From Halorarum salinum (GTDB taxonomy: Archaea > Halobacteriota > Halobacteria > Halobacteriales > Haloferacaceae): a DNA stretch of 64,000 nt. The DNA lies in the NCBI RefSeq assembly GCF_013402875.1, contig NZ_CP058579.1, positions 620,001-684,000 of the forward strand, read 5' to 3'. Made by a program: the position numbers and the translations under genes. Positions within the stretch are counted from its first letter, which is position 1; the number at the start of each line of letters is the position of its first letter. Below the pieces are notes generated by a model. The model was not told where the DNA came from. It did no database searches and saw nothing but the letters and a program-made list of their open reading frames with translations. Shown piece after piece: positions 1 to 8,342 of this stretch.

Positions 1-1
1 C

Positions 2-445
2 GCGGCCGCGCTGCTCGACCGCGGCGTCGACCGCGTGATCCTCGGCACCGCCGCGGTCGAGAACCCCGACGTCGTCGCCGAGATATCGGCGGAGTACCCG
101 GGGAGCGTGATGGTCAGCCTCGACGCGAAGGACGGCGAGGTCGTCGTCTCCGGCTGGACCGAGGGCACCGGGCTCGACCCCGCCGAGGCGGCGGGCCGCT
201 ACGAGGAGCTCGGCGCCGGCGCCGTCCTCTTCACCGACGTGGACGTCGAGGGACGGCTCGAAGGGGTGAACCGCGAGGCGGTCGAGCGCGTCGTCGACGC
301 CGTGGAGATCCCGGTCGTCGCCTCCGGCGGGGTCGCCTCGCTGGCGGACGTGCGGGAACTGCGCGAGGCCGGCGCCGCCGCGGTCGTGGTCGGCACCGCC
401 CTGTACGAGGGGCGGTTCACGCTCCGCGAGGCGCTGGACGCCTGA
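2..445 (+). CDS. hisA: HisA (5' truncated by window edge), phosphoribosylformimino-AICAR-P isomerase
   Basis: This is the C-terminal part of the TIM-barrel isomerase of histidine biosynthesis, which converts ProFAR to PRFAR in the cytosol. The frame is open from the first bases of the window, so the N terminus lies outside it. Visible family signatures are the VILGTAAVENP strand, a GWTEGTG loop with the catalytic-side residues, LFTDVDVEGRLEG (second phosphate-binding half of the barrel) and IPVVASGGVASLADV followed by VVVGTALYEG. HisA and HisF share these motifs, but the ILGTAA and YEGRFTL endings fit HisA better. hisB follows about 390 bp downstream on the same strand, with a small opposite-strand gene between them. 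Confidence 0.93.
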   Translation, partial: AAALLDRGVDRVILGTAAVENPDVVAEISAEYPGSVMVSLDAKDGEVVVSGWTEGTGLDPAEAAGRYEELGAGAVLFTDVDVEGRLEGVNREAVERVVDAVEIPVVASGGVASLADVRELREAGAAAVVVGTALYEGRFTLREALDA

Positions 446-511
446 CGACGTCCGGGGAAGGCGGGTCCTCCCGCCGGTCGCCGACCGACCTCCGGACCCG
501 CCGCCCCGACC

Positions 512-664
512 TCACTCGCCGAGGAACCGCGAGAGCGACGCGACGGCGAAGGTCGTCGAGAGCGCGACGAGCGTGACGCCCGCGACGACGCCCAGCGCCG
601 TCGCCGAGGCGATGGAGACGGACCCGCCCGCGAACGCGAGCAGCGCGGGGAACTCCGATTGCAT
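512..664 (-). CDS. Small hydrophobic protein, 50 residues, between hisA and hisB
   Basis: This short frame has an ATG at 664 and a TGA at 512-514. The protein starts MQSEFPALLAF and ends SLSRFLGE. Nearly all of residues 6-45 are hydrophobic or small (Ala, Val, Leu, Gly, Ser, Thr), enough for one or two membrane segments. It lies antisense to the his genes in the gap between them. No functional motif is visible. The codon pattern (GC-rich third positions, no rare codons) and the membrane-like composition favour a real gene over chance, but the length limits certainty. Confidence 0.6.
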   Translation of the reverse strand: MQSEFPALLAFAGGSVSIASATALGVVAGVTLVALSTTFAVASLSRFLGE

Positions 665-837
665 GGACCCGACCGACGGGCCCCGACGTCATGAACCCCG
701 AGCAGACGGCCGTCTGACGTGTCTGACGGGTGACGGACGGGCGGGGGTGGCACCCGCGGCGGCGTCCGCCAGCCGGGTGCGGGAACCGCACCCACGGTTC
801 CGCAACCGTCTTGGCGGGTCCGCCCCGAGGTCCGCCC

Positions 838-1428
838 ATGAGCGACCGTACGGCCGCCGTCACGCGGGGGACGGCGGAGACGGAGATCGAACTCACGCTG
901 GGGGTCGACGGCGACGGCGACCACGAGGTCGACACCGGCGTCGGCTTTCTGGACCACATGCTCGCCGCGCTGGCGAAACACGGCCTGTTCGACCTGACCG
1001 TCCGGTGTGACGGCGACCTGGAGGTCGACGACCACCACACCGTGGAGGACGTGGCCATCGTGCTCGGCGAGGCGTTCGACGAGGCGCTCGGCGACCGGCG
1101 CGGCATCCGCCGCTACGCCGACCGCCGGGTGCCGCTGGACGAGGCCGTCGCGAGCGTCGTCGTGGACGTGTCCGGCCGGCCGCACTTCGAGTGGTCGGGG
1201 GAGTTCTCCCAGGACCGGGTGGGGGAGTTCACGAGCGACATGGCCCGCCACTTCGCCTACTCGCTGGCGACCAACGCCGGCCTGACGCTCCACGCGTCGA
1301 TCGAGTCGGGCGTGAACGCCCACCACGAGGTCGAGGCGCTGTTCAAGGCGCTCGCGCGGGCGCTGGACGACGCGACGCGGCTGGACGAACGCCGGAGCGA
1401 GGTGCCGAGCACGAAGGGCGACCTCTGA
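838..1428 (+). CDS. hisB: Imidazoleglycerol-phosphate dehydratase HisB
   Basis: HisB dehydrates imidazoleglycerol phosphate to imidazoleacetol phosphate, a step shared by all histidine producers. The 196-residue protein has the metal-binding repeats of the family: [36 protein letters not shown] and [12 protein letters not shown]. The length is typical of the monofunctional enzyme. The ATG at 838 is chosen over an upstream GTG in the same frame because the preceding in-frame residues are Arg/Pro-rich leader-like sequence, while homology begins with the [11 protein letters not shown] region. The pathway neighbour hisA lies just upstream. Confidence 0.96.
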   Translation: MSDRTAAVTRGTAETEIELTLGVDGDGDHEVDTGVGFLDHMLAALAKHGLFDLTVRCDGDLEVDDHHTVEDVAIVLGEAFDEALGDRRGIRRYADRRVPLDEAVASVVVDVSGRPHFEWSGEFSQDRVGEFTSDMARHFAYSLATNAGLTLHASIESGVNAHHEVEALFKALARALDDATRLDERRSEVPSTKGDL

Positions 1429-1461
1429 GCGGAAGTCCGTCGCCGGGGCGCCGACGACGGG

Positions 1462-2619
1462 TCAACTCGGCAGCCGACCCGTTCGCTCGAGGAACACGAG
1501 GACGACGATGGAGGCCCCGAGGAGGAGCGCCGCGCCGCCGAACACCGAGTCGTAGGAGTACCCGCGCTCGACGAACAGACCCAGGGCGTACGAGCCGAGC
1601 GCCTGCGTCAGCATCCACGTGGAACTGAACGCGGCGTAGGCGCTACCCCGCGTCGAGTCCGGGAGCGTGTCGAGGAGGTAGGTGTCCACCGCCGGGAACA
1701 GCGCGTGGACGACGAAGCCGACGACGGCGGTGATCACGACCAGCGGAAGCAGCCCTTCCGCCATCGTCAACGCGAGCAGGCTGGCGGAGAACGCGCCGAC
1801 GATCCCGAGCAGGTACGGGACGTGGGGGAGCCTGTCGGCCAGGTCGCCGCCGAAGTAGAACGCGGGGACGCCGGCGGCGAAGACGATCGTGAGCATCGCT
1901 CCCGCCGCCCGGTCGGAGAGCCCCTTCGACTGCATGTACAGTTCGTAGAAGTTGAACACGCCCTGCCAGACGAACACCGCCGCGCCGACGATCGCCAGCG
2001 TCGTCGCGATGATGCGCCACTCCGAGAGCGCGCCGGCGAGGAAGTCGCGATCGGCCTCCCCCGCGTCCGGCATGTCGGTCCCCCGCGCGGCGACCCACGT
2101 GTAGGCCGTCACCGCCGCCGCGCCGGCGGCAATCGCCCACAGCGAGAGCCGCCAGTCGACGAGGAGCGTGAGCGCGACGAACGGCGCGGCGACCACCGCG
2201 GCGATCTGGCTGGCACCCCCGTGGATTCCCATGACGCGGCCGACGCGCTGCGGGTATAGTTCGCTCAGGAGCGGGTTCGCCGAGACGAAGTACACCCCGG
2301 AGGCGATGCCCATGAGGAACGCCCCGGCCATGAGGTGCCGGACCGTCGTCGCCGTGGCGGCGATCCCCGAGGAGACCGCGAGGATCACGCCGGACCCGAG
2401 CACGACGTGGTGTCTCGGGACCTTGGTGAGGAGCCACCCGGTGGGCATCCGGAGGGACGCGCTCCCCACCCACGCGAGCGTCACGACGAGGCCGGCGGTC
2501 GCCTCGCCGATGGCGAACTCGCCGATGAACACGTCCAGGAGCGGCGCGAAGACGATCCTGGCGAGGTTGACGAGGAAGACGAGTCCACAGAAGGAGGCGA
2601 AGAGTCGAGCGCGGGCCAC
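1462..2619 (-). CDS. MFS family transporter
   Basis: This 385-residue protein has about 12 predicted transmembrane helices, as expected for a single-domain major facilitator. The N terminus (MARARLFASFCGLVFLVNLARIVFAP) leads directly into helix 1. The loop between helices 2 and 3 (RMPTGWLLTKVPRHHVVLGSG) is a recognisable variant of the MFS motif A (G-x-x-x-D-R-x-G-R-R type). The second half repeats the pattern with GGDLADRLPHVPYLLGIVG. It is convergent with hisB. The substrate cannot be told from the sequence; an efflux or metabolite exporter is as likely as an importer. Confidence 0.88.
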   Translation of the reverse strand: MARARLFASFCGLVFLVNLARIVFAPLLDVFIGEFAIGEATAGLVVTLAWVGSASLRMPTGWLLTKVPRHHVVLGSGVILAVSSGIAATATTVRHLMAGAFLMGIASGVYFVSANPLLSELYPQRVGRVMGIHGGASQIAAVVAAPFVALTLLVDWRLSLWAIAAGAAAVTAYTWVAARGTDMPDAGEADRDFLAGALSEWRIIATTLAIVGAAVFVWQGVFNFYELYMQSKGLSDRAAGAMLTIVFAAGVPAFYFGGDLADRLPHVPYLLGIVGAFSASLLALTMAEGLLPLVVITAVVGFVVHALFPAVDTYLLDTLPDSTRGSAYAAFSSTWMLTQALGSYALGLFVERGYSYDSVFGGAALLLGASIVVLVFLERTGRLPS

Positions 2620-2711
2620 GGTCGTCGTTCCGGCCAGCGGGCCTCAAGCGTTCCGAAATCCGAACGATTCGCCGCAGTCCGGGCGGTCGCCACGGAACCG
2701 ACGTCCGCTCC

Positions 2712-3126
2712 TCAGCGAAGGGCCCGTGACACGCCGGACCCGTCGTCCATCCCGAGGCGACGAACCCCGTACTCGGCGCCGCCCGCGAGAAACGCCGCCG
2801 CGGCCACGAGGAACCAGCCGACCAGGTACCAGCCGGACGGCGTCGGGTCGGACGGGAGTCGGGGTCACCGGCGGCGCGACGTACACCGACCACGTGCCGT
2901 ACGCGGACGCGACGAGTGCACCGGCGACGACGATGGCGTACGCGAGGGACGGGTCGACGCGCGTCGAGAAGCCGAACCAGGGCCAGAGCGCTCCCGCGAC
3001 GACGAGGTGGAAGGCGGCGCCGAGCAGGACGGGGCCGAGCGTTCGGCGGGACGGGAGGGGGACCGCATCCGGGAGGGATGTGGAGCGGGGAGGTCGGCCG
3101 GCGGCGTAAATCCTCCTCCGGAGCAC
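2712..3126 (-). pseudogene. Small membrane protein gene broken by an apparent frameshift
   Basis: From a GTG at 3126 the reading frame encodes LGPVLLGAAFHLVVAGALWP and AYAIVVAGALVASAYGTWSVYV, two good membrane segments. After VAPPVTPT the frame turns into an Arg/Gly-rich shadow. In the neighbouring frame, starting at about 2850, the sequence continues as SGWYLVGWFLVAAAAFLAG followed by GAEYGVRRLGMDDGSGVSRALR and a TGA at 2712-2714. A single-base change within about 2845-2857 would join them into one protein of roughly 110-140 residues with three or four helices. Either the gene is inactivated or the read contains an indel. The true start codon is uncertain. No family was recognised. Confidence 0.6.
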
Positions 3127-3169
3127 GACCGTCCCCGCAGTGTGGCCCCGGGGTCGCGCTACCGGGCCG

Positions 3170-4024
3170 TCACGCCTTCGTCAGCTTTCCGCGGTTCTCC
3201 GCGAGGACGTCGCGCTCGATGGCGTGGTCGATGATCGCCTCGACCTCCGAGACCTCCAGTTCGTAGGCGCCGCTCGCGAGGTCGGTGATCTCCGCGCGGT
3301 CGACCGGGAACTCGCGGTTGTTCAGCAGGCGCATCACGGTCCGGAACTCGTCGGGTTCCCCGGGGCGCGACCGCTCCGGACGCCCGTCCTTTCCGGCGGT
3401 CTCGTCGTCCGATTCGGTCCCGGCCTCGTCGGCCCCGTCCGCTCCGACCGCTCCATCCGATTCGTCGGCGTCGTCCGCGTCCGCCCCTCCGTCGTCGCTC
3501 GCCCCGTCGTCGTCGGCCGCCTCCGGTCCGGAATCGTCGGGCACGGGGTCCTGTTCGGCGGCGGTGGCCCTCCGGACGGCCGCGACGTCCGAGGCGTCCA
3601 TGGTCCGCCGTTCCGCGCCGTCGGCCCCGTCCTCGTTCCCCCGTCGCGTCCGGGGCGCGCCGGAGTCGATGATGACCGCGTCGTCGGCGGGCGAGACGGG
3701 GTTCTCCGAGCGGGCGCTGGCCTGTGCGCCGTCCTCCGGCCCCTCCGCGTCGGCGTCCCCGTCGTCGGCGCCCGACTCGAGGGTGGACTGTGCCGGGTCG
3801 GTGGCCGAGGCGGCCCGCGTGTCTCCGCCGAGGTCGGCCGCGGGGTCGGAGGTGGCGCCGAGTCGGGCGAGAAGCGGGGCGGTCACGGAGTCGAGCGTGG
3901 TCCGGCAGCGCTCACACAGCACCACGCGCACCTGTTCCTCGGGCGTCGGGTCGAGTTCCGACGGGACGACCTCGTAGGCGCCCGCCGCGCGCGCGCCGCA
4001 GAAGTCGCAGTCGAGTTCGCGCAT
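3170..4024 (-). CDS. Acidic protein with N-terminal zinc finger, 284 residues
   Basis: The protein begins MRELDCDFCGARAAGAYEVVPS and continues to VVLCERCRTTLDSV: two Cys-x2-Cys pairs about 37 residues apart, which would bind one zinc. Residues from about 60 to 200 are a low-complexity linker very rich in Asp, Glu, Ala, Ser and Gly. The last 80 residues (EFRTVMRLLNNREFPVDRAEITDLA, then a helix ending VLAENRGKLTKA) look like a compact helical domain, plausibly winged-helix-like. The ATG at 4024 gives the compact zinc-finger start; a GTG at 4036 is possible. The layout suggests a nucleic-acid-binding or regulatory role, but this is inference. Function is unknown. Confidence 0.78.
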   Translation of the reverse strand: MRELDCDFCGARAAGAYEVVPSELDPTPEEQVRVVLCERCRTTLDSVTAPLLARLGATSDPAADLGGDTRAASATDPAQSTLESGADDGDADAEGPEDGAQASARSENPVSPADDAVIIDSGAPRTRRGNEDGADGAERRTMDASDVAAVRRATAAEQDPVPDDSGPEAADDDGASDDGGADADDADESDGAVGADGADEAGTESDDETAGKDGRPERSRPGEPDEFRTVMRLLNNREFPVDRAEITDLASGAYELEVSEVEAIIDHAIERDVLAENRGKLTKA

Positions 4025-4208
4025 GGGAGGGGCCACTCACGGAGGGGGTTTGGCTCTTCCGTCCGCGTCGCTCGGCGAACCCGTTGGTACCACGTGACGT
4101 CCCCGTGGAGTGATCGGAACGGCCGAGTCGACCTCCGAATCCGGGTACGTCGAGGGAACCGCCGGCCTGCGCGCGCGACGCGAGCCCCCTCGTGGGGCGA
4201 CAGCACAC

Positions 4209-4665
4209 GCGCGCGAGGGACGAGAAGTGCAGCGTGAGTGACCGGAGGGAGCGAACGCGAGGAGTGCAGGAGGCTGCTCACGCGAGCGGAGTCGTTCGAA
4301 AGGCGCTTCGCGCCTTTCGTGATGCTGCCGGATTAGGAATCTGGCCGCTGACGGGAACTCGGGGAGTTCCCGTACCGACGAAGATCTTCGATTTTCGAAC
4401 CACGAGGGCGAGTTCCGAGGAGCGTGCTCCGAGGTACGGGAGGGTGAGGCCGCGGTGCGGTCGGCCGAGACTGGAAGAGGCCGCGGCGTTCGCGGGCGCA
4501 CGCGCCCGTGAATTCGGGAGGGCGTGCTCTCCCGTAACTCGACGAACCCAGGACCCGCCAAGCACCGGAGCGCGAACGGAGTGAGCGCGGGGAGCACAGC
4601 GTGGTCCGCGGGAGTCGAGAGCCGCGGGGGCTTTCGGGAACTGCTTCCCGGCGACCGAATCGACA
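4209..4665 (+). repeat. Dispersed modular intergenic repeat, copy A
   Basis: This is the longest-ranging copy of the family. Modules in order are a GCGCGAGGGACGAG box (about 4210-4223), a GAGTGACCGGAGGGAGCG stretch, GCAGGAGGCTG (4266-4276), a hairpin cassette (4297-4430), a GGTGCGGTCGG..GGAAGAGGCCGCGG box (about 4454-4486), CAAGCACCGGAGCGCG (4559-4574) and GAGCCGCGGGGGCTTTCGGG (4619-4638) with GAACTGCTTC. The cassette holds perfect hairpins at 4297-4306/4310-4319 and 4351-4360/4364-4373, a 12-bp palindrome at 4379-4390 and GGAGC/GCTCC near 4419-4430. The gap 4025-4809 holds no convincing gene. Confidence 0.75.
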
Positions 4666-4809
4666 TCGGATCCGACAGCCACGGCACCTTCGAGGCCACG
4701 AGGCTGACGAACGGAGGACCGGCGATCCGACCGCGGCCGGATCACGAACGCCGAACGAGCCACGAACACCGAACGATTATGTCCGACGCCGCCGCCTCCA
4801 CGAACAGCG

Positions 4810-5310
4810 ATGTTCGACGAGATCATGGGGAAGTTCGAGGGCTCGCCGGGCCAGCAGGCGGTCATCCGGCTGCTGCTCGAGCGGGGCTTCTCCGTGAACG
4901 ACGAGGGGCGGGTCGTCTCCGGCGGCATCGAGATTCCGGACACCGGCATCGCCCGCGAGGCCGAGGTGGACCGCCGGGTGGTGGACGCGACGACGACCGC
5001 CATCCTCGAGGACGAGGAGCTGCGCCGCATCTTCCGCAACATCACCGCGATCCCGAGCCTGATGGACCTCGCGCCGGTGCTCGACCTGACGGTGCTGACC
5101 GTCGAGGTCGGGGATCCCGACGCCTCCGGCATCGTCGCCGACATCACCGCGATCCTCGCGGACGCGGACATTTCGCTCCGGCAGGTGCTCTCCGACGACC
5201 CGGAGTTCGCCGACGACGCGAAGCTGTACGTCATCACTGACCAGGAGATTCCGGGCGACCTGCTGGTGGAGATCCGGGACCTGCCGTACGTCCGGAGCGT
5301 GGAGTTCTGA
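4810..5310 (+). CDS. ACT-domain protein, predicted regulator of amino-acid metabolism (COG2150-like)
   Basis: This 166-residue cytosolic protein has an N-terminal helical, winged-helix-like part (residues 1-60: SPGQQAVIRLLLERGFSVNDEGRVVSG) and a C-terminal ACT domain (about 90-166: LDLTVLTVEVGDPDASGIVADIT, ISLRQVLSDDPEF, LYVITDQEIPGDLL). ACT domains bind amino acids and commonly control regulators or enzymes. The overall arrangement matches the archaeal COG2150 family. The upstream sequence ATTATG near 4774-4779 could be the TATA element. The start at 4810 is used because the upstream ATG at 4779 is in another frame. The ligand is unknown. Confidence 0.85.
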   Translation: MFDEIMGKFEGSPGQQAVIRLLLERGFSVNDEGRVVSGGIEIPDTGIAREAEVDRRVVDATTTAILEDEELRRIFRNITAIPSLMDLAPVLDLTVLTVEVGDPDASGIVADITAILADADISLRQVLSDDPEFADDAKLYVITDQEIPGDLLVEIRDLPYVRSVEF

Positions 5311-5493
5311 CCGCGGGCGTCCGCCGGCCGCGAAGCCGCGTCGGTCGCCGCGGATCCGACCGGATGCCGACCGAAACCGCGGCGCGAGGTGACGGAGTAC
5401 GTGTAGTTTCCGTGCCTCCAACGCTCCAATTCCCGACGTTCCCGGCGAAATTCTTAGATGGACTTGAACCCAAACGCGGAGGAGTTGCCGAAC

Positions 5494-6084
5494 ATGACCA
5501 CCGACAGGGAGCGGGAGATGGAGCCTCGGACGATCGAAGGGACGGACGCGCTCGTCAACGTCGAGTCCGGCGAGATCTTCCTCGACGTCCCCGCCGCCAG
5601 CCCCCGGTACATCCGCGTCGAGGAGGGCGGTACCGTCCGGGAGGGGGACATCCGCTCGCGGTCGGAGGGGGAACTCGAGTCCCCGTCGCTCCGGAAGTGG
5701 ACGATCGAGACGATCGGGCCGGAGACGGTCATCGGAACGGACCGGAAGACGGGGGAGCGGCGCGAGTGGGAGCGCACCACGCTCGAACGGCAGCTAGCGA
5801 CCGGCGCGCTCAGCACGACCCTGACCGACTTCGAGCGCGTGAACGTGACCGATCGGAAGGGGGACGACTCGAACGAGCGCTCCGTCGTCGCGGTCGTGTA
5901 CGGGAACGACGGGGAGAAGTTCTCCCGGACGTTCCGGCCCGTCGACGGTGAGACCGGCGGGGAGGAGCGGCGGCTCGAACCGGTCGATGCCGACGATCGA
6001 ATCGGGGAGTTCGAGGACGAGCTCCGGGAGCGGTTCGATCGGGCGGTCGAGCTCGCCCTGCGGAACGAGGGGTACGCGGTCTGA
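5494..6084 (+). CDS. Hypothetical acidic protein, 196 residues
   Basis: No family was recognised. The protein is soluble and charged (PRTIEGTDALVNVESGEIF, GETGGEERRLEPVDADDRIGEFEDEL) with a C-terminal helix ELRERFDRAVELALRNEGYAV. The ATG at 5494 is preferred over the one at 5458. A GGAGG ribosome-binding sequence lies at 5478-5482, eleven bases upstream of 5494, and an AT-rich element (AAATTCTTAG) at about 5447-5456 would place transcription start between the two ATGs. It appears monocistronic, between the ACT protein and the SRPBCC gene. Confidence 0.75.
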   Translation: MTTDREREMEPRTIEGTDALVNVESGEIFLDVPAASPRYIRVEEGGTVREGDIRSRSEGELESPSLRKWTIETIGPETVIGTDRKTGERREWERTTLERQLATGALSTTLTDFERVNVTDRKGDDSNERSVVAVVYGNDGEKFSRTFRPVDGETGGEERRLEPVDADDRIGEFEDELRERFDRAVELALRNEGYAV

Positions 6085-6181
6085 CCGGCGCTCCGCGCCC
6101 CCGAACGCGCCCGACCGGCGAGGACTGCACTTGCAACCCGAGTAGCCGAGGGGAAAGCGGTCCAACCGCGGACGACTCCCG

Positions 6182-7036
6182 ATGTCACCCCCACCACCGT
6201 CCGTGGCGACCGCCGGCCCGCCGGAACGCCCGCACGCGCCCCATCGATCGCCCGTCGACGGCTCCCCCGGAACGTGGGAGCGGGCGGCGACCGCGGCGCT
6301 CGGCGGAACGCTCCTGGCGCGCGGCCTCCGGCGGCGCTCGTTCGGGGGCGCGGCGGCGGCGCTCGGCGGCGGGTGGCTCCTGTACCGCGCGATCACCGGG
6401 CGCGGCCGGTCGGCCCGGACGTTCGTCCCGGCTCCGACGTGGTCGTCGAGCGGAAGCGACCGAACCGGCTCCGGACCGTCGGACGGCGCGACGACGGTCG
6501 AACGCGCCGTCACCGTCCGGGGAGACGCGGACGAACTCGCCGGGGTCTGGCGCGACCCGGAGCGACTGGCTCTCGTCGCGGGGCACGTCCTCGAGGTGAC
6601 CGCCGGGGACGGGGACGGAGACGGGGTCGCGGAGGACGGAAACGTCGAAGGCGGAGCGGACCAAAGCGACGAGGGGCGACTGCGCTGGACCGTTCGCGGT
6701 CCGCTCGGCCGGGTCCTGTCGTGGGAGACGCGGGTCGTCGAGGAGCGCCCCGGCGAGCTCCTGCGCTGGGAGTCGGTCGCGGGCGCCGCGGTGCCCAGCG
6801 AGGGCGAGGTCCGGTTCGACCCGGCGCCGGGCGACCGGGGGACGGAGGTGACCCTCCGCGTCCGCTTCGACCCGCCCGGCGGCCGGCTCGGCGACGCGGC
6901 GATGGGACGGTTCGGCGTCGTGCCCGACGCGCTCGTGGGCGGGGCGCTCCGCCGCTTCCGGAGCCTCGTCGAGACGGGCGAGGTGCCGACGCTCGAGGGG
7001 AACCCCTCCGCCCGCGGGCGGGGTGATCTGCTGTGA
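6182..7036 (+). CDS. SRPBCC/cyclase-dehydrase-like protein with N-terminal membrane segment
   Basis: The 284-residue protein has a Pro-rich N terminus, then one or two short hydrophobic segments (residues 38-68: AATAALGGTLLARG, GAAAALGGGWLLYRAI), a spacer, and a C-terminal START/SRPBCC-like domain. The latter begins ERAVTVRGDADELAGVWRDPE and includes VLSWETRVVEERPGELLRWESV and GTEVTLRVRFDPPGG. Such domains bind hydrophobic ligands. An insertion rich in Gly and Asp (about residues 140-165) interrupts the domain, as is common in haloarchaea. The stop is 37 bp before the preferred start of the alcohol dehydrogenase, so the two are probably one operon. Confidence 0.8.
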   Translation: MSPPPPSVATAGPPERPHAPHRSPVDGSPGTWERAATAALGGTLLARGLRRRSFGGAAAALGGGWLLYRAITGRGRSARTFVPAPTWSSSGSDRTGSGPSDGATTVERAVTVRGDADELAGVWRDPERLALVAGHVLEVTAGDGDGDGVAEDGNVEGGADQSDEGRLRWTVRGPLGRVLSWETRVVEERPGELLRWESVAGAAVPSEGEVRFDPAPGDRGTEVTLRVRFDPPGGRLGDAAMGRFGVVPDALVGGALRRFRSLVETGEVPTLEGNPSARGRGDLL

Positions 7037-7073
7037 GGGCGGACCGCCAGTCCGCTGCGACGGGGGTCCGCCC

Positions 7074-8243
7074 GTGAGGGCCCTCTGCTGGCACGGCGTG
7101 AACGACCTGCGCGTGAACGACGTCCCCGAGCCCGAACTCGTCAACCCGCGCGACGTCGTCCTCCGGGTTCGGCTGACGACGGCCTGCGGCTCGGACCTCC
7201 ACTTCATCGACGGCTACCTCCCGACGATGCGCGAGGGCGACGTCATCGGCCACGAGTTCATGGGCGAGGTGGCCGCGGTCGGCAGGAAGGTGGACGACGT
7301 CGAGGAGGGCGACCGCGTGGTCGTCCCGTCGTTCGTCGGCTGCGGCAACTGCGGCTACTGCCGGGGGGACCTCTGGTCGCTCTGCGACAACACGAACCCG
7401 AACCCGGAGCTCCAGGAGCCGGTGCTCGGCGACGCGACCGCCGGCATCTACGGCTACACCCACGCCTTCGGCGGCTACGCCGGTTCGCACGCCGAGTACG
7501 TCCGGGTGCCCCACGCCGACGTCAACTGCTTCCACGTCCCCGACGAACTGAGCGACGAGCAGGCGCTGTTCGCCTCCGACGCCTGGCCGACCGGCTACAT
7601 GGGTGCGGACTTCTGCGACATCCGGCCAGGCGACACCGTCGCCGTCTGGGGCTGTGGTGGGGTGGGGCTGATGGCACAGGGGAGCGCGGCCCTGATGGGC
7701 GCCGAGCGCGTCGTCGGCATCGACCGCTTCCCCGAGCGCCTCCGGATGGCGCGCGAGGAGGCGGGGTCCGAGACCATCGACTACACCGAGGTGGACAGCG
7801 TCGTCGACACGCTGAAGCGGATGACCGGCGGGCGGGGCCCCGACGCCTGCATCGACGCGGTCGGGATGGAGGCGCACGGCACCGGACTCGCCCACGCCTA
7901 CGACCGTGCGAAGCAGACGCTCCGACTCCACACCGACCGTGGCGAGGCGCTGCGCCAGGCCATCGTCGCCTGCCGCAAGGGCGGGACGCTGTCGATCCTG
8001 GGCGTCTACGGGCTGATGGACAAGTTCCCGCTGGGAATCGTGATGAACAAGGGGCTCACCGTGCGGACGGCCCAGCAGCACGGGCAGGCGTACGTCCCGC
8101 GACTGCTGGAGCACGTCGCGGAGGGCGAGATGGACCCCTCCTACCTCGCGACCCACGAACTCCCGCTCGAGGACGCCGTGCGCGGCTACGACCTGTTCAA
8201 GCACAAGGAGGACGGCTGCGTCAGGCCGGTGTTCGCGCCCTGA
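7074..8243 (+). CDS. Zinc-dependent alcohol/formaldehyde dehydrogenase family protein
   Basis: A 389-residue MDR-superfamily oxidoreductase. Catalytic zinc ligands are visible in TTACGSDLHFIDG (Cys) and VIGHEFMGEVAAVG (His-Glu). The structural-zinc loop is CGNCGYCRGDLWSLCDN (four Cys). The NAD-binding fold is VAVWGCGGVGLMAQGSA followed by VVGIDRFPERL. The long insert after the structural loop (GIYGYTHAFGGYAGSHAEYVRVP) resembles the glutathione-independent formaldehyde dehydrogenase subgroup. A GTG at 7074 is chosen (VRALCWHGVNDLRV), where family similarity begins; a GTG at 7023 would overlap the upstream gene. The substrate is not certain. Confidence 0.9.
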   Translation: MRALCWHGVNDLRVNDVPEPELVNPRDVVLRVRLTTACGSDLHFIDGYLPTMREGDVIGHEFMGEVAAVGRKVDDVEEGDRVVVPSFVGCGNCGYCRGDLWSLCDNTNPNPELQEPVLGDATAGIYGYTHAFGGYAGSHAEYVRVPHADVNCFHVPDELSDEQALFASDAWPTGYMGADFCDIRPGDTVAVWGCGGVGLMAQGSAALMGAERVVGIDRFPERLRMAREEAGSETIDYTEVDSVVDTLKRMTGGRGPDACIDAVGMEAHGTGLAHAYDRAKQTLRLHTDRGEALRQAIVACRKGGTLSILGVYGLMDKFPLGIVMNKGLTVRTAQQHGQAYVPRLLEHVAEGEMDPSYLATHELPLEDAVRGYDLFKHKEDGCVRPVFAP

Positions 8244-8342
8244 GGGGCAGTCGCGGCCAGCACGGCACGCAGCGTTGGACCGCACGTCGAACGCCGCCAC
8301 CGAACCGACGCCCTCTTCGTACCCCGCACCCCAGACCCCGCC

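Noticed and set aside
4025-4809. Several overlapping reading frames in the gap before the ACT-domain gene
   Set aside because: All fall in repeat copy A, shift frame between modules and match the other repeat copies at DNA level rather than protein level.
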